This document shows positions 1 through 13,400 of a DNA stretch of 64,000 nucleotides, piece by piece. Position 1 is the first letter of the stretch, and each line of letters begins with the position of its first letter. The notes under the pieces were generated by a model. That model had not been told where the DNA came from. It worked only from the letters and a program-made list of their open reading frames with translations, and ran no database searches. The position numbers and the translations under genes are program-made. This DNA comes from Setaria digitata (Eukaryota > Nematoda > Chromadorea > Rhabditida > Setariidae), in NCBI GenBank assembly GCA_003640385.1, contig RCAB01000185.1, forward strand, positions 49,369-113,368, read 5' to 3'.

Positions 1-3000
1 AAAGTACTTCAAATAATAGCTATTAAAGTCATTAATTTAGAATCGATAGATCAACAATGATAATAGTAATTAATAAGCATTAATAATGATGATTGTGATG
101 AAAAACAGTAATAAAAAAAAAAAAATAAAATAAAGCAAGAAACAGCTTGCTTTATTTTATTTTGTTAGAACGTGATTACACTTCAGTTTTGCTTTCTGAG
201 TGTAATTAGTCAGGAAGAATGTCTGGCTCCTTTGAAACATGAAATGCTTTCAAGTTTTATGCTATTTGTAAGTGAAAACAAAAGGAAATAGATTGGTAGC
301 GAAGCATTTCAATTACTGAAAACAATACTTGTGACAAGAGTGTTCTGGAATTGTATTGAATTCATTATTAGCAACAAGAAAATGGAGTTATCAAAAGTTT
401 TCTGAAAGATTACGGCAATAATAATTTGTGAGTAAACATTCATTTAATTTTATCTTAAAGCAATTAACAAAATTTGTTGTGGAATTTTTCCAATTCAGCA
501 TCAATGATTTCTCCATCTCTTGTCATCTGCATTTTATAATATTAGTAATAGTTCAATTTAATTTCAACTGTCTAGTTATTGAGGAAACCTTATAGATTGT
601 CAATTTATCTTTTTTAATGTACATATTTTTCTCTCTTCTAATATTAAATCCAAAATTAACTCCAAATAATTGTGATCCTTTTTCATTTTATAATTCAAAC
701 TACAGATAATGAGAGGAACGATCCTGATAAAATAAAAAAATTGGTTTTGTGAAATGAGTAAAATTGTGTGAAACATAAAAATGTGACTCTCAACATTTGG
801 CATAATTTTGTCTGTTTTTTTTTTTTTTTTTTATGATTAATTATTAATGCAGGTTTATGTTAGCAAATCTAAAATTTTACATGTCTACTGGTTTTCTATG
901 TCTACTTAATTGAGAATTCTCGCAATGGCATAGACTATTTGAAAATAAAAACTAGATTTTGAAATAACTCTGATCAATGGGCCGTAATTCTTTAACTTAG
1001 GATTCGCATAAGTGGCCATTATTATTATATATTTACAGTATTCAATAAAAACCAGCACTTTTACATTGTTCAATAGCACAGTTTTTAGCTATTTAATAAA
1101 TATGAAATGAGGACTAATTAAGTTATTAATCAGATGGAATTCTAGCTTTATCTGAGAAAATTTGCAAAATAAGAGTTAGTTCTCTGAAGACTCTAATAAG
1201 CATGACAGATTTGGGATTCATCGTTTTCCAGAAAGAAAGCAGGCTTACATAACTTTATAGATTTTCAATTCCTTTTTTTTTTTTTCGCTTAGAGTGTGCT
1301 AAATTAGTAGCCGTTCATACTTATAAATCTCTTGCTAAATAATTTCCTTTTTTTTTTTTTTTTGTTTCTTTAGAAAATCATTGTTTTTAGATAAGCTCTG
1401 CTATTATCCGTAATCAGAAAGAGAAAGTGTAAGATTCTGGCACTGACATGGGAAGCAATTTTTTTTTTTTTTCTCAACAAAATTTTGATAATTTTCTAAC
1501 TGTATACGTGTAGCATCATTCGTCAGTTTGCAATCATTTTCGTTACAGGAGTAATGGGGAAAAAAAGGATAATAAAATTTATTCATTTTTAAGACCGTAC
1601 TTGAAATCGGAAATTTTGGTAATTTCCAAAATCCATTATTGAATGCTTTCTAAATTATTGCTTTTCTTCTGAGGATTGAAACAGTGAAGGTTATATTTTT
1701 GACTAAACAATCTTAAGTTTAAAAAAAATATCCATTAGCTAAGCCAGCGAAGAATTGGAAGAGTTAGTACTGAAACTAGAAAATGTTGTGGAAGACTGTA
1801 CCAGAAAGTTTCAAATGTCTCTTAACAAAATAATGAATTACAAATATGATCAAATAATATTTGAATATTAGAAGATATCCGAGAAATATTTCCCCGTTAC
1901 TTTTTCGAGAAATATCAATTTGCTGACGTATGCTACGTCACTTGTTGCGTGCACCATTTGCGTCCCTCATTTATTTTCCAAAACGATTCCTCAAATGATT
2001 CTTTTGTTTTCTCTTTTAAAATGCAGTTGATAATTTGTCTGCTAATTATTTCCCTCAGATGATATGTCAGAATTAATTCCCAATCACTTATTAAATTTGC
2101 CTTCCTCCCATTCCTCACTGATACTTGGGCAAGTAGACTACAAATTTTGAAGCAATCTGATTTTTCAAGCCCTAGTCAAGGAAATAATTTTTTTCGTTAC
2201 AGTTTTCGCTTTCTCTCTAACATAACCATTTGTCATTCCTTTTCCCGCATAGTTATAAAACGGAAAGCAAAAGGAGAAATCCCCATTTAATGATAGTGCT
2301 GTAAAATGTCGATTAAAAACGAAGTGAAAATGAATAAAAAGTGGAATTAATTTAATTAAGGGTATTTATGGTAACCAGTGTCATCCCTGCAGCAATCGAA
2401 TCTTCCAATAGTTTATATGCCACAAATATACATTGGTGCTTATTTTTCATTCTTTGCATTTTGATTTACCGAATTTTTCCGCTTCAACCCAAATTTCTAT
2501 CATTGGATGAAGAAATTTAAATTCGACTAGTCAGTTACGAACAAAATCTAAGTTCCTTTCTTCATTAAAAATGCAGCTTTTATCTATAATTACTGAAAAT
2601 GAAAAGCAGCAAGATCCACTTCGCGCATGATAGTTGAAAAACATTGGAGAAATTTGAATTTCTTTAAAACACACTTCCCCGTCATTAAAAGTCTACTTCT
2701 GTTCGGCTCTCTAGCGGTACTTTCACTTCAGGGAATTTTGATTGCATACATAATTGAAATGGAATGATGACTGCTAATAAATGCTAATCCATTTTACTCT
2801 GCATTTCAGGACACAACGAACTCGAGCAACCTATTTTGAATATGGAATAAATGAAGATTTAGGCTGTCTTTTACATCCATCGCATTGATGAGGGAAATGA
2901 TATTTTTTGTCTTTTCCTAAACATCTGACTTCAGTGGCCGTTTTTTACTGATGCAAAGCAACAAAATGAGAACTAAAGTCTTTTTTCTAACGGATGTTCA

Positions 3001-3986
3001 TATTCAGTTAGTAACTTCGTGAACCACTGCTGCGCAACTGTGATCTGAACGCTTCCAGTGCCAAACTGTCAAAATCTCTACTGTCAATAGAACAAGAACA
3101 ACAGGACAACCGGACGTCTAATTTAGCATAACATACTTATCCGTTCATTAGAAAAAGTGAGGTTATATAGAAATTAGCATAATTGATTAAATTTCAGTTT
3201 TAGTTAAGAAAATTTCAAGCATTTCAGTAGTGTCTCATTTCCAATTTCCAAGAAAAATCCTTTGTTGTCATAATTTTTAATAACAAGGATGGCATACATT
3301 TTCGTATATTGATGAAACAGGTAACAACTCCTTTTAGGGAGTTTTCTTGAAATAGACACCGCTCTGCTTGAGAGGAATGAGAAACTAGCCACGCAAAATA
3401 TTTATAGGAAAGAAGCAAAGCTTTTATAAAACAATATTGAGATCAGTATCTCAAAACACAATGTGAATATTATCAACAATGAAAACAAAAATGGGAATTT
3501 TGGAAAGGTTGAAAAGATGGTGGAAAAAGATTTGTTGAGGCTATTTCCAAATACTACCAAATCTGCAAACATTTATGAATTTTCGAAAAAAAATAATTGA
3601 ATTGAATTTAAAATTGCAATTGATGACCGATTCATACACAGACAACTGAAACCCGTTCGAAAAAAAGCACCCGAAAAATTGGCTGCCCCAAAAGATTTGA
3701 GTATGAGAAATCTATTTGAAATAGATGTAATCAAAGTAGATGCGACTTACAGCACACACTGACAATCCATCACTACTAATAAACTTTATCTGAAGCACCC
3801 TAACGACACTAGCTTTGGCGTAGAAGAAAATCAGCGATGAACAGTCTTTCATCACTTGTTGAAAATATATGAAAATATAAGCCAAATCAAATAAATCTGA
3901 AAATTTCTAGAACTAATCTGTTCCAAATTGTATTTACATACGTATTTCATTTTTTTAAACACATGTTCTGTTATACATAAAACTTC
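1..3986. other. Non-coding, AT-rich; no gene supported
   Basis: About 4 kb of AT-rich sequence with many poly-A and poly-T runs. Open frames on either strand are short (about 60 codons), have no recognisable domain and do not join through plausible splice sites into a longer protein. The right end abuts the stop codon of the minus-strand RAD51 gene, so its 3' UTR must lie in the last few hundred bases. A distal exon of a gene lying to the left cannot be excluded. Confidence 0.6.
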
Positions 3987-6900
3987 CTAATCAGTAGCAT
4001 CATCAATACCGTGCGTTGTTATGGCAAACACTGCTTCACTTTCCGGGAGGCAAGGTGAATCGTAAATTTTACATATACGTGTTTCGCCGCGTCCTTTCCG
4101 TAAATAAAGTCTGCAATGAGACTGAATACTTGCATATTTTCAAATTTTAGCGCAATAGCACGAACCGGTCTATCTGGACAACAGCGGTAAATTACAACAT
4201 TCACAAGTGGTATGGTATAGTAAATGACTGAACAGTTCTGACGATCCCAATAATATTACGATATGACAGTCCGATGGTGCGGAACTATTCATCACTTAGC
4301 TCTTCCTACAAACGAAGTCAAAATTCAGCGTTTACTCTAAAGAATATACTTAGGAAACTTGCCAACGGCGAATCATAAACTTCAAAAAAAAAAAAAAAGC
4401 ATGTATATACTACCTAGTTGTGGAAGCATGAGCCATTATGTTTCCTCCAATTGGTTTCTTTGTTTCTCCTTGAAACATACCACATCCAGCATCTACTTGT
4501 GAAACAACCTGATTGGTTATTACTACAGCGACACCAAACTGAAATGATTACCACTTTGAATGTTACGGAATCATTCGGTTATCTAAAAAATTACACGTGT
4601 ACAGAAATTATAACGAACAAAACTTAATTCTCTGGAAGATGGCCGTATAAAAAGCATTTCAAAGTATGCCATTCTTGAGTAAACTACAGTCTATGATGTT
4701 CGACAGCAATTGCATAACAAAATCAGAACCTTTCTAAATAAAAAAAAAAAAAATTAAGGGATTCAAATGAAGCATAGTTTATCAAAGACTGACTTCATCG
4801 GATAATTTGAGAAGCATTCTGAGGAATTTTGCAAGCATCATTTGCCGAGAAGCAAGTTCCCCGCGACCCGAAAAGTCTGTCCGAAACAATGAAGTCGCAC
4901 TATCAACAACAAGCAGCGCATATCTAAAATTATTCTAGTAAAAGAATCTTCGACTATAATGTATTAAGAACTAAATATGATGTAAGACTACGAATTTCCA
5001 AATTACAACATTACTTCAAATACGAATTACGCACGAAGTGATGATTGACACTTCTCGACAAATCTTGAATTTAAATTTTACCAAATTCAGAAAGCATCTT
5101 TTATCACACTAACCTTGATTCAGCCATCATTGCAGATGCTTGGACGAGAAGTTGCATCTGGTGATCAGTATTATAGCAACGAGCGTAAACAACATTATCC
5201 AAAACATCCTGTGGAGAGAGTTTGTGTCTAAAAGTGAGATTAATGAATTTTTTGCGCCGAAAACAAAATGATTTAAAAAATAACTTCATTCCTGGAAGGA
5301 TAAGGATTTAACTTGACTGGAATTTTCGACTAAGTGAATTTTTCTTTCAAATGTTATCCAAAACCATAAAACAAGCCGCAGTGTCGAAGATTACAAACCA
5401 ATCAAAGAACAGAGGTATTCGGCGAGTTCCGCACTGCAAAAGTCAAAGAAAGATGATGAATAAAATAAAATTTCTTAAGAATTGACCTTTCAGCTACAGC
5501 AAGCAACCTTTCTGGACGAAAGGTACCCTCGGTGTCGATCCAAAGACATTTTCCTTCAGCACCTCCCATATCCACTGGTAATTGACACATGACAGCCAGT
5601 GTGTGACAAAGTTGACTTTTACCAGTGCGGAACTCGCCGAATACCTAGTAAAACAGATGAGTTATTAAATAACGTTAAATAAGGAAATCAAAATGTAATT
5701 TATTCCAGCCAAAGTTTATTAACAAAAATAAAAGTAAAAATTGCTTCAGCCGTATGGAAGAAAAATTAGGCTTCAGCAAATTTAAAGAACTACAAAACAC
5801 TACAACAGGCTTTATATTTGTTAAATATGACAGTAATTGTACCTCAGTAATGGATCCCGTTTCTATTCCACCTCCAAGAAGACGATCTAATTCACGACTA
5901 CCGGTACCTATTTGAATAATTTCGGAACGCTTGACATGCACTTCACTAGCGGTAGTAAAACCCATTGGCACTAGTTTTGCAGCTTCAGCCTTAATTAAAA
6001 ACTTTCTTAATAAAATGAAAACTTGGTGAATTTAACGTTCTCATGTGACAGTTCATCATCTGTATGTTCTAAAGCACTGTGAGTAGTCAGTTAAAGGAAA
6101 AACAGGGAATCTTATGCTTAAATAAAAACTCCAGAAGAAAAATTTCCTTACAAAACGAGTTCTACAAATTTCCAATTCTACATTTTACTTTAAATTATTA
6201 ATTTCTTTTGGAAAATAGTACTGTGGCTAAGGTAGCCAATACTGTCAAAGCCACTGCATAACATCCTTGAAGGTTCACTAGAATCTTGATTTCGTCACAC
6301 CCTATACGGTAATGTAAATTATTTACGAATATTTTTTCAGCTTTTTGTTCGCTGATTCCTTTGATAGCAAATAACTCCTTGCGTGGTGCATAGGCAATTG
6401 CTTCAAATGTACAAAAACCAGCATCTTTCAGTTTTCGAATATCAGCAGCGGATATTCCAAATTGCTAAAAAAAAAATTAGCGAAACTGAAAAATCAACGA
6501 ATCAACGAAATATTATATTTTAACGAGTACAGTGGGAAGTTTACTCCTCCTCCACTCATTCCGATTTCTCTAGAATTTCCATGAAATGCAATAAAAATTC
6601 AGCATTACCACATTTAGTTCGGTTTCTATAGATTACAGAATATTTTCGTCCTGTTTAGTTCCGGTTATAATTTTCTTTACTTGCCGCGAAAGTTTTTGAT
6701 CTACTAATTCCTCCAGTCCACCTTACCAATGTGAAAGATGAAAGAAAAAAACAATTTATATATTCGCAAAATTGAAACAAATGTTTGTCGAAATTCCAGA
6801 AATCTCAAAGTAGAAATTTAACTCAAAGATTACTTTTTTTCTGTTCAACATAGTGTTACGTTGTTTTTGAATGCTATCCCTTTCACAGAAGCTATCTATG

Positions 6901-7083
6901 AAGTCAAATTCGTCTGGAGTGACTTTTGCAAAAAAAAAAAAAAAAACGTCCAACCTCAAGTTTATCAATAACCGTATAAGAGTTAGCGTCTTCTTCTTCA
7001 GCTGGAATAACCTTACTTAAGTCTTCTGTTATTGTCACTGCTGAAGCAGATGCTTTTTGTTTTTCCTTTAGTTTCTGAGCCAT
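3987..7083 (-). CDS. rad-51: DNA repair/recombination protein RAD51 (8 exons)
   Basis: Eukaryotic RecA-family strand-exchange ATPase, which forms filaments on single-stranded DNA in homologous recombination and meiosis. Exons in coding order: 7083-6955, 6464-6327, 5989-5843, 5644-5487, 5227-5114, 4923-4794, 4538-4414, 4110-3987. All joins keep phase and give 354 aa, close to the family's usual 340-400. Visible are a divergent acidic N-terminus (residues 1-43), a helix-hairpin-helix region (44-89), the FxxA oligomerisation motif FTTA (100-103), Walker A GEFRTGKS (141-148), Walker B LLVVD (232-236), and the loop L2 segment KKPIGGNI followed by [16 protein letters not shown]. The C-terminal part is almost identical to human RAD51. 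ATG 7083 is chosen because it opens the exon in frame; it lies 5 nt after a tttag acceptor-like site. The recognition is secure; the least certain part is the poorly conserved first exon. Confidence 0.96.
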
Positions 7084-10000
7084 CTCAACTAAATAAACTG
7101 AAATTAATAACAGATATTAGTATCACTAAAGAAGGATAAAAGATCTAATTTCACGGGAAAATGAGTCTACCAGGGTGAAATCACTGATCTAACTTGATTT
7201 GGGCAGCAGTTTGAACAAAAAACGATAGTTTACACTGATAACAAGTACTGACAAACTATTTCTCGAGGAAAAGTAGGCAACAACTACTTCCGGTGAGCAC
7301 ATAATCGTCGCAAAGATTTCAGCCAAAGAATTCAAATCGAACATGAAGTGCTCGAACCTTTCCCGCGTCGAAGATTGCAGCACTATATCGCGAATTTTTC
7401 ATTGTTGAACGTAAGGAAGTCACATCCGGAAGAGATGGGATTTTTGTCAGTTCTGGTGGATATGCTATCAGTCCTAAGTGAAGAAACTTTTAAATCGAAA
7501 CTTTAGAGTTATTTGCAATATAATTTGATTCCGTAATTAAATTGCAAACTTGATGAAGTAAAATTTAGATGTCTTTTTGCTCTGTTTTTTTTCGAGTAAC
7601 TTAAACCAAAGCTAATCTGTTTCAACTTTTAAAGATCCGAGTTAAAACTTAACCTTAAATGCTATTTTCTTGAAGTAGAAGCTACTTGAAAGCATGAAAA
7701 TCAATGGTGGAATATCAGTTTCTGAATTCCATAACCAGAACCTTTTCAGTATCATTCTCATATCTTGTTACGGAGCCTGAAAGTGAAGTGATTTTTGATG
7801 GAGTAGAAAAATAAATACAATTTTTCCTAGCTAAATAGCAGGTGCTCAAAGAAAAGTAAATAAATTTCCGAAAACCAGTCAAAATAAACCCTTAGATAGT
7901 ATCTGATTGGTCTTGATTATTCCCTTTGACACTACTTCTCGTATATAATACCTGATGCTGTTATTGTGTTGAAATTTAATTCTTAATTAGTTAATATCGT
8001 TTATGATTTTATATTAAACTTTACAACATTACTGCCAATCATACGATTTATCCCGATGCTTATTTGGAATAAATCGGGATTCAAGAGATTCATCCAAACG
8101 ATGTAAATCATCCCTTATATATATATATCAAAATAGAAGAAAATACCTGCTGAGAGAATTAAGCAAAAAAGGTCTTCATTGTCATCTTCTTTGCTGAAAA
8201 GATTGTTTACTCTATTTGTCATCGACATTGCTACTACTACTACTAAATGTAATTCATTACTATCCGAGAATTTTATTGTTTTATTTAGTCTCATTTAATG
8301 AATCTAATTGATATGTTATATGTTTGTATTTACTAAAAAAAACTTCAAATTTTTCATTTTTCTTTTTTTCTTTTTTTTTTATTTAAGAAACAAAAATGAA
8401 AGAGAACAAATTTAAGCAGATATTAGCTTCCATCAAAATTTAATAGGAAATATTATGGCTGCATCGAACATTTAACATTTAAAGCCATTTAGCTTCTTAT
8501 TTTGACAGTGAGAGAATCTCCGTCAAAAAATTAATAGAGGAAATAAGAGTGTTTTGAGTGACGTTTCACATTTTTCCGTAGCATCGTTATGCCAGCTTTC
8601 TATTCCAAAATCTATCGATGACAGCAAAATAACCAATTTAAAATTATTGGCTATTAATTATTTCTTCTGCTTTTTTAATGTCCCAACCATTCACACCAGT
8701 TACATATTTTATATTTGTCAGATGGAAATGCAAACTGAACAGATGCTTAGAATTCAATCCTACATTGCTCTACAAACCATTTCAACAAATACATATTGAG
8801 TGGTTTAAAAGAAGAAAATTTGGATGAAAAATGGATTTTCATCGATAAATTAACAGAGTAAGTCAGTGACTTGAGTGACACATTTTCTGTAATTTAATAA
8901 CAAAGAAAACAGAAGGACAGGTTTTCTTTTCGTTTTTATTCCACTTCGCAATTGCTTTGCTACCAAAAAAAAAATAAAAAAAAAAAAAAGAAAAGTAAAA
9001 TAGAAAGAATATCATCCACTCAATGTTCGTTTAAAATTAATGTTGAACAAATTGAATTAAGCTAGAAGCATTCAGAACAAATCATTGTTTGCACAACCAA
9101 TTCTCATTTATTTATTCTCGATTTATTAAATCAGTTCTAGCATTATTGTTATCAGCATTTGCTCATTAGTAATTATTACTATTTAATTGTTTCGCGAAAT
9201 TAATAAACCATTAGCAATTGTCACTAAATTAGCATTGCAATGTTACAGTCTTTAAATGTGACTTAATTTCATTACTTCTTGCAAAATAGAATGTTCAAAG
9301 TTAAATAATAATGTTTCTGATATGGGAACTTTTATTATTGCTCTTGTTCATCCAGGTCATTAGTATTTGTGATTGTAAAAGTAGTTTAATTTTTCTTAAT
9401 ACTGTCATAATCGCCTTATAGTTCAGGATTTATTCATTCAGTGAAACAATTTTCTTTCCTTTCAATTTTTACTGCTCCACTTATGCTTTATACAATAAGT
9501 AAAATTTTGCAAATTTTTTCTGAAAAGTGAATTTTTCTGCTAATAAATTTAAGAATAAACTGAAATTATGTAAAGATGAGGAAGCAATTTTTGAAATTTC
9601 ATGATGAGTAAAATTGTATCCATATTTATAATTAAATAAATTTGCTGCTGATGGATACGGCTTATCAGTTTCTTAAGAAGGAAAATCAATCGTCCAAGAA
9701 ATTACCAGCTGATTTTGAAACATTGTAGTACTCACTAAACATCATATTGTTCTGATGGTTCTAATTGTTGACACATAGCATTAATTTTAGATTTATGCTT
9801 GATTTTGCAGTTGACCTTATCATACAAAAAGTATTCGTTAATACTATTGATCATCTGACTATATTGGTGAAATGTGAGAAACTTACGGATGGAGGCAGCA
9901 AATATTCTTTAGATTTACAATAAATTTAGGAAAAACTTGAAATCAGCAGGTATTGTGAAATTCAATATCATTCATCATTCACAGAATTTCATTCAATCTT

Positions 10001-10415
10001 AAGTGGAAACTTTTATTTAAAAAAGATATTTATTCACTAAAGTTTTGCGAAATTTTCTTTTCTTCTACAGTCTTCTTCCAAAAGGTTCTTGCGAAATTTT
10101 CTTCTAAAACTTAAAACGGTAAAAAAAAAGTCGCATAAGTGGATCTTTAGCAGGCAATTTAGCTACTAAATAAGCCTATATAATATATCTTACTATGAAT
10201 AATTCAGTGATTGTATATCACTCCAAATTTTCACTTAACTTCAGCACTGTACCAGTTCAAAGGTGAATTCAGATCTGCTGAGGGAATTTGGTGCTTTATC
10301 AGTAATTAAAAGTGGAGATGAAACAGTATATCAAACGTTAAGGTTCGACATCTTTTCAAGATTTTGAACCGTTGTAATTTAAATTAAATTAATAATTTGC
10401 AGCTAATTAAGGCAG
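7084..10415. other. Intergenic region between rad-51 and the PEAK-like gene
   Basis: Roughly 3.3 kb between two divergently transcribed genes, so it should contain both promoters. I see AT-rich sequence, a short TA run near 8118-8130 and a CTA microsatellite near 8230-8245, but no coding exon, RNA gene or conserved element that I can name. The open frames inside it (about 60-80 codons) show no domain. Confidence 0.55.
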
Positions 10416-13400
10416 ATGGATTTGTTCCCAACGATTGAGGATCCGCGACACACACCTGGAAAACGGCATGGCTATGCAAAAGAACAATTATCACCACACG
10501 CCTTCTCAAATAATAATCAGAAATCACTATTTAGCAGTTTTATCACCACACCACCTGTTGTTAAATCAGAAAATCACTTTTCTAATAGTGGTTACAACGT
10601 CTGTAACATCGCTAGGCTCTATCAGAATAAGTATGTCCTTATAAAATTAAACCCAAAAAATTCAGGAAAAGGTTTTCAGCCTCGAATCCTATCATTTTAG
10701 TTCAAGATTGGAATTAGATTACAGTGATCTTATATAGTGTTAAATGTAAAATCCTATATATAGCTTGAAGCTAAAATCTTACACAGAGCTTGAATTTTCT
10801 TTTCCAACTTCAATTTTTCCATAAATGAATTTGGAGAAGTGTTTATATCATATGATCTTTAAAAAGAAAAAATAAAATAAAATCTTCGGCAAATCTTGAA
10901 AAATAAAAATGCTCAAATTCTAAATGAATCAAATTTCAGGCTCTTTCAATTTATTATAGGCAACAGAAACAGGAGCAAAGCAATTATCCGTCTCGGAAAT
11001 CTGCTTTTATGATGTACAGAAGGTCCGAGAATCAAAAACCACCCGAAATAGACAGAGATCCACCATCCATTATCGGTGGTGATACACTGAATCTAAATCA
11101 TGGAATCCTCAGACCGAGGCCACGATATGCGGCCATGTCTCTTAGCTCGGACAAAAATTCAGAATATGCTAAAAAATCCAATGTAAGATTAATCATTCGA
11201 TTTGTGCAAAAGTAGATTTAAATGTGAAAAGATTTAAATTTACTTTGAAATTCCTGAAGCGCAAAATGAAATGACATGGGAACAAACCTATTCAAGAAAG
11301 GCAAAGTAAATTTGCTCAGGACTTGAACAAATGTCATAGCTGAGATCAAAAGTTGTTATGGATAATTTTTTTTCCTTGTCGATCTTTTCAAATTAGAAGT
11401 GTTATCTGTAATTGGTAAATAATATGTAATACCATTAAATTAACTTCCACTTCAATCTTTTGAAAGTTTCAAGACTAAGTCTACAATAGAAAATCTCCAG
11501 AACGATAGAACACAAGTGCTGGAAGTAGACATAATTGTCAACGGACAGAAAGTGACAACATCGCAGCAAGAACCAACTAAAATTTCTTATTCAGAATCAG
11601 GACGAAGCTTAGATGAAATGTAAGTATTCATTATTTCTAGCAATATAATTATAAGTTCTTCAGAATACAACTCTGTAATTGTTGCGCCTACATGAATTAT
11701 AAGTCCGTTAATTTCAGCGTGCACGTATATGCACATCACGTTTTCCGAATTATAGCCATACTATTCAGTGATAAAGGACATATCAAATCAAAATACTTCT
11801 GAAGATATTTGTGATCAGAGTCACTGTTCACTAATTAGATGCTTTGTTGGCCAAAGTACACAGAGAGTTTGAGATCGTATTTGAAATATTTCAGAGAATT
11901 GCAATCAGAATCAAAGAAAGTAAAAGATTTACCACGATTGAAGAATTTCAAAAATATCTTAAACACATTTCGGGTACACTTTCATAATGATTTTTATTTT
12001 GCATTTTAATTTAACTAGATGCAAATGCTGCTCATTCATTTTATAACTGTCATTCCGTTTAAGAATATTCGTAGTCCTGTTCAATTCACCTAACTTTTTC
12101 AAATATTTAATTTTTCTCTGTGCAACTAGATGGCAAGTGATCGTGCCTTACGACATCAACAGCAACGTGAACGAATTCGGCGTAACGCAAGTGCACATGA
12201 GTCGGATCGAGGATTTACTGTTCAGAAATCGGAGCAATCAACAACCGATTTTGCATGTTCTGAACGAGATTACCGGTTGACAAAGAACAAGGTAATGGCA
12301 TATCAAAAAATTAGTATCTTGAAGAAGTTTAGTTAGAAATTAGACGTTACGTGAGCGGAGAAGAAATTTTTATGCTTTGTAGTACCACCAACATTTACGA
12401 CCATTTACGGTATCTATCCCAACTGCTGGGAAAAATATTCGTAACAGTATACCGAAGCAATGGATTATCCAGACGAATGGAACGTACGTGAACGTGGAAC
12501 CACCGTCACCAACAATGTCTGACATATCATCGATACCAGCCTCACCATCATTAGTTTCATCGTCACCAAACAGAAAGAGCAATTCAAAACTTGCGAAAGA
12601 TTATGTATGTGTGCATATTTTTCAAAATATTCAAATGATTAAATTAATTTTTGAAATTTGTACTTATCAAGTTTTAGTCAGTAAAAGGAAAAAATTCCGA
12701 TAACAATTCGCACCAAAATGAGCCTAAAATACGGCAACCGCGATGTGTTCACAATGTTAGCCATTCGAGACCAGCCTCTGAAACTGAAGCGAGAAGTAAT
12801 CAAAATGGCACCTCATACGGTTATTTCGATAAAGTTTTAAAATGATGGCTTTAAAATAATAAATTTAAAATTTTCTAATTCTTTATCCTTTTAAAGCCAA
12901 TATTGCACAATATTTTAAGGAATGTAAAATTGTAAATTGTCAATTAATTTTTCTTTTTAAAATGAGTGAGTTCAATAGAATGATCGTTTTAGGCTGTGTT
13001 ATTCGTTGCACTTCCACCGATAGCTACAGAAGACTGATGAATCCGGCGATTCAACCGCCAACATCAGAATCTCAAAATCTCAGCAGCGAAACAGATGACG
13101 AAGATTCAGCTTCTGTTACTGGACTCTATAAACAAGTAAAATTAGCAAATTAGCAACGTATTACATATTACGAACACACTAACAAGTAAATTAGGACGAT
13201 CCTTCACTCACATCATTTTAATTTACCATACCGATGATTTTTATTATTAGCGCTAGGTGAATATCAAATAGTTTTACTGAAGCCATACAAATCAAATTTA
13301 TTACTTTTCTTTTTTTTTTTTTTTTTTTTTTTGAATTAACTCCAACTTTAACCAAAAATTGAGGAGAACAATATTCTACAGTGTATTTCAGTAATATTAC

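Noticed and set aside
2811..2888. Possible terminal exon on the plus strand after a tttcag acceptor, ending in a stop
   Set aside because: About 25 codons with no recognised similarity and no upstream exon in phase; chance is the simpler explanation.
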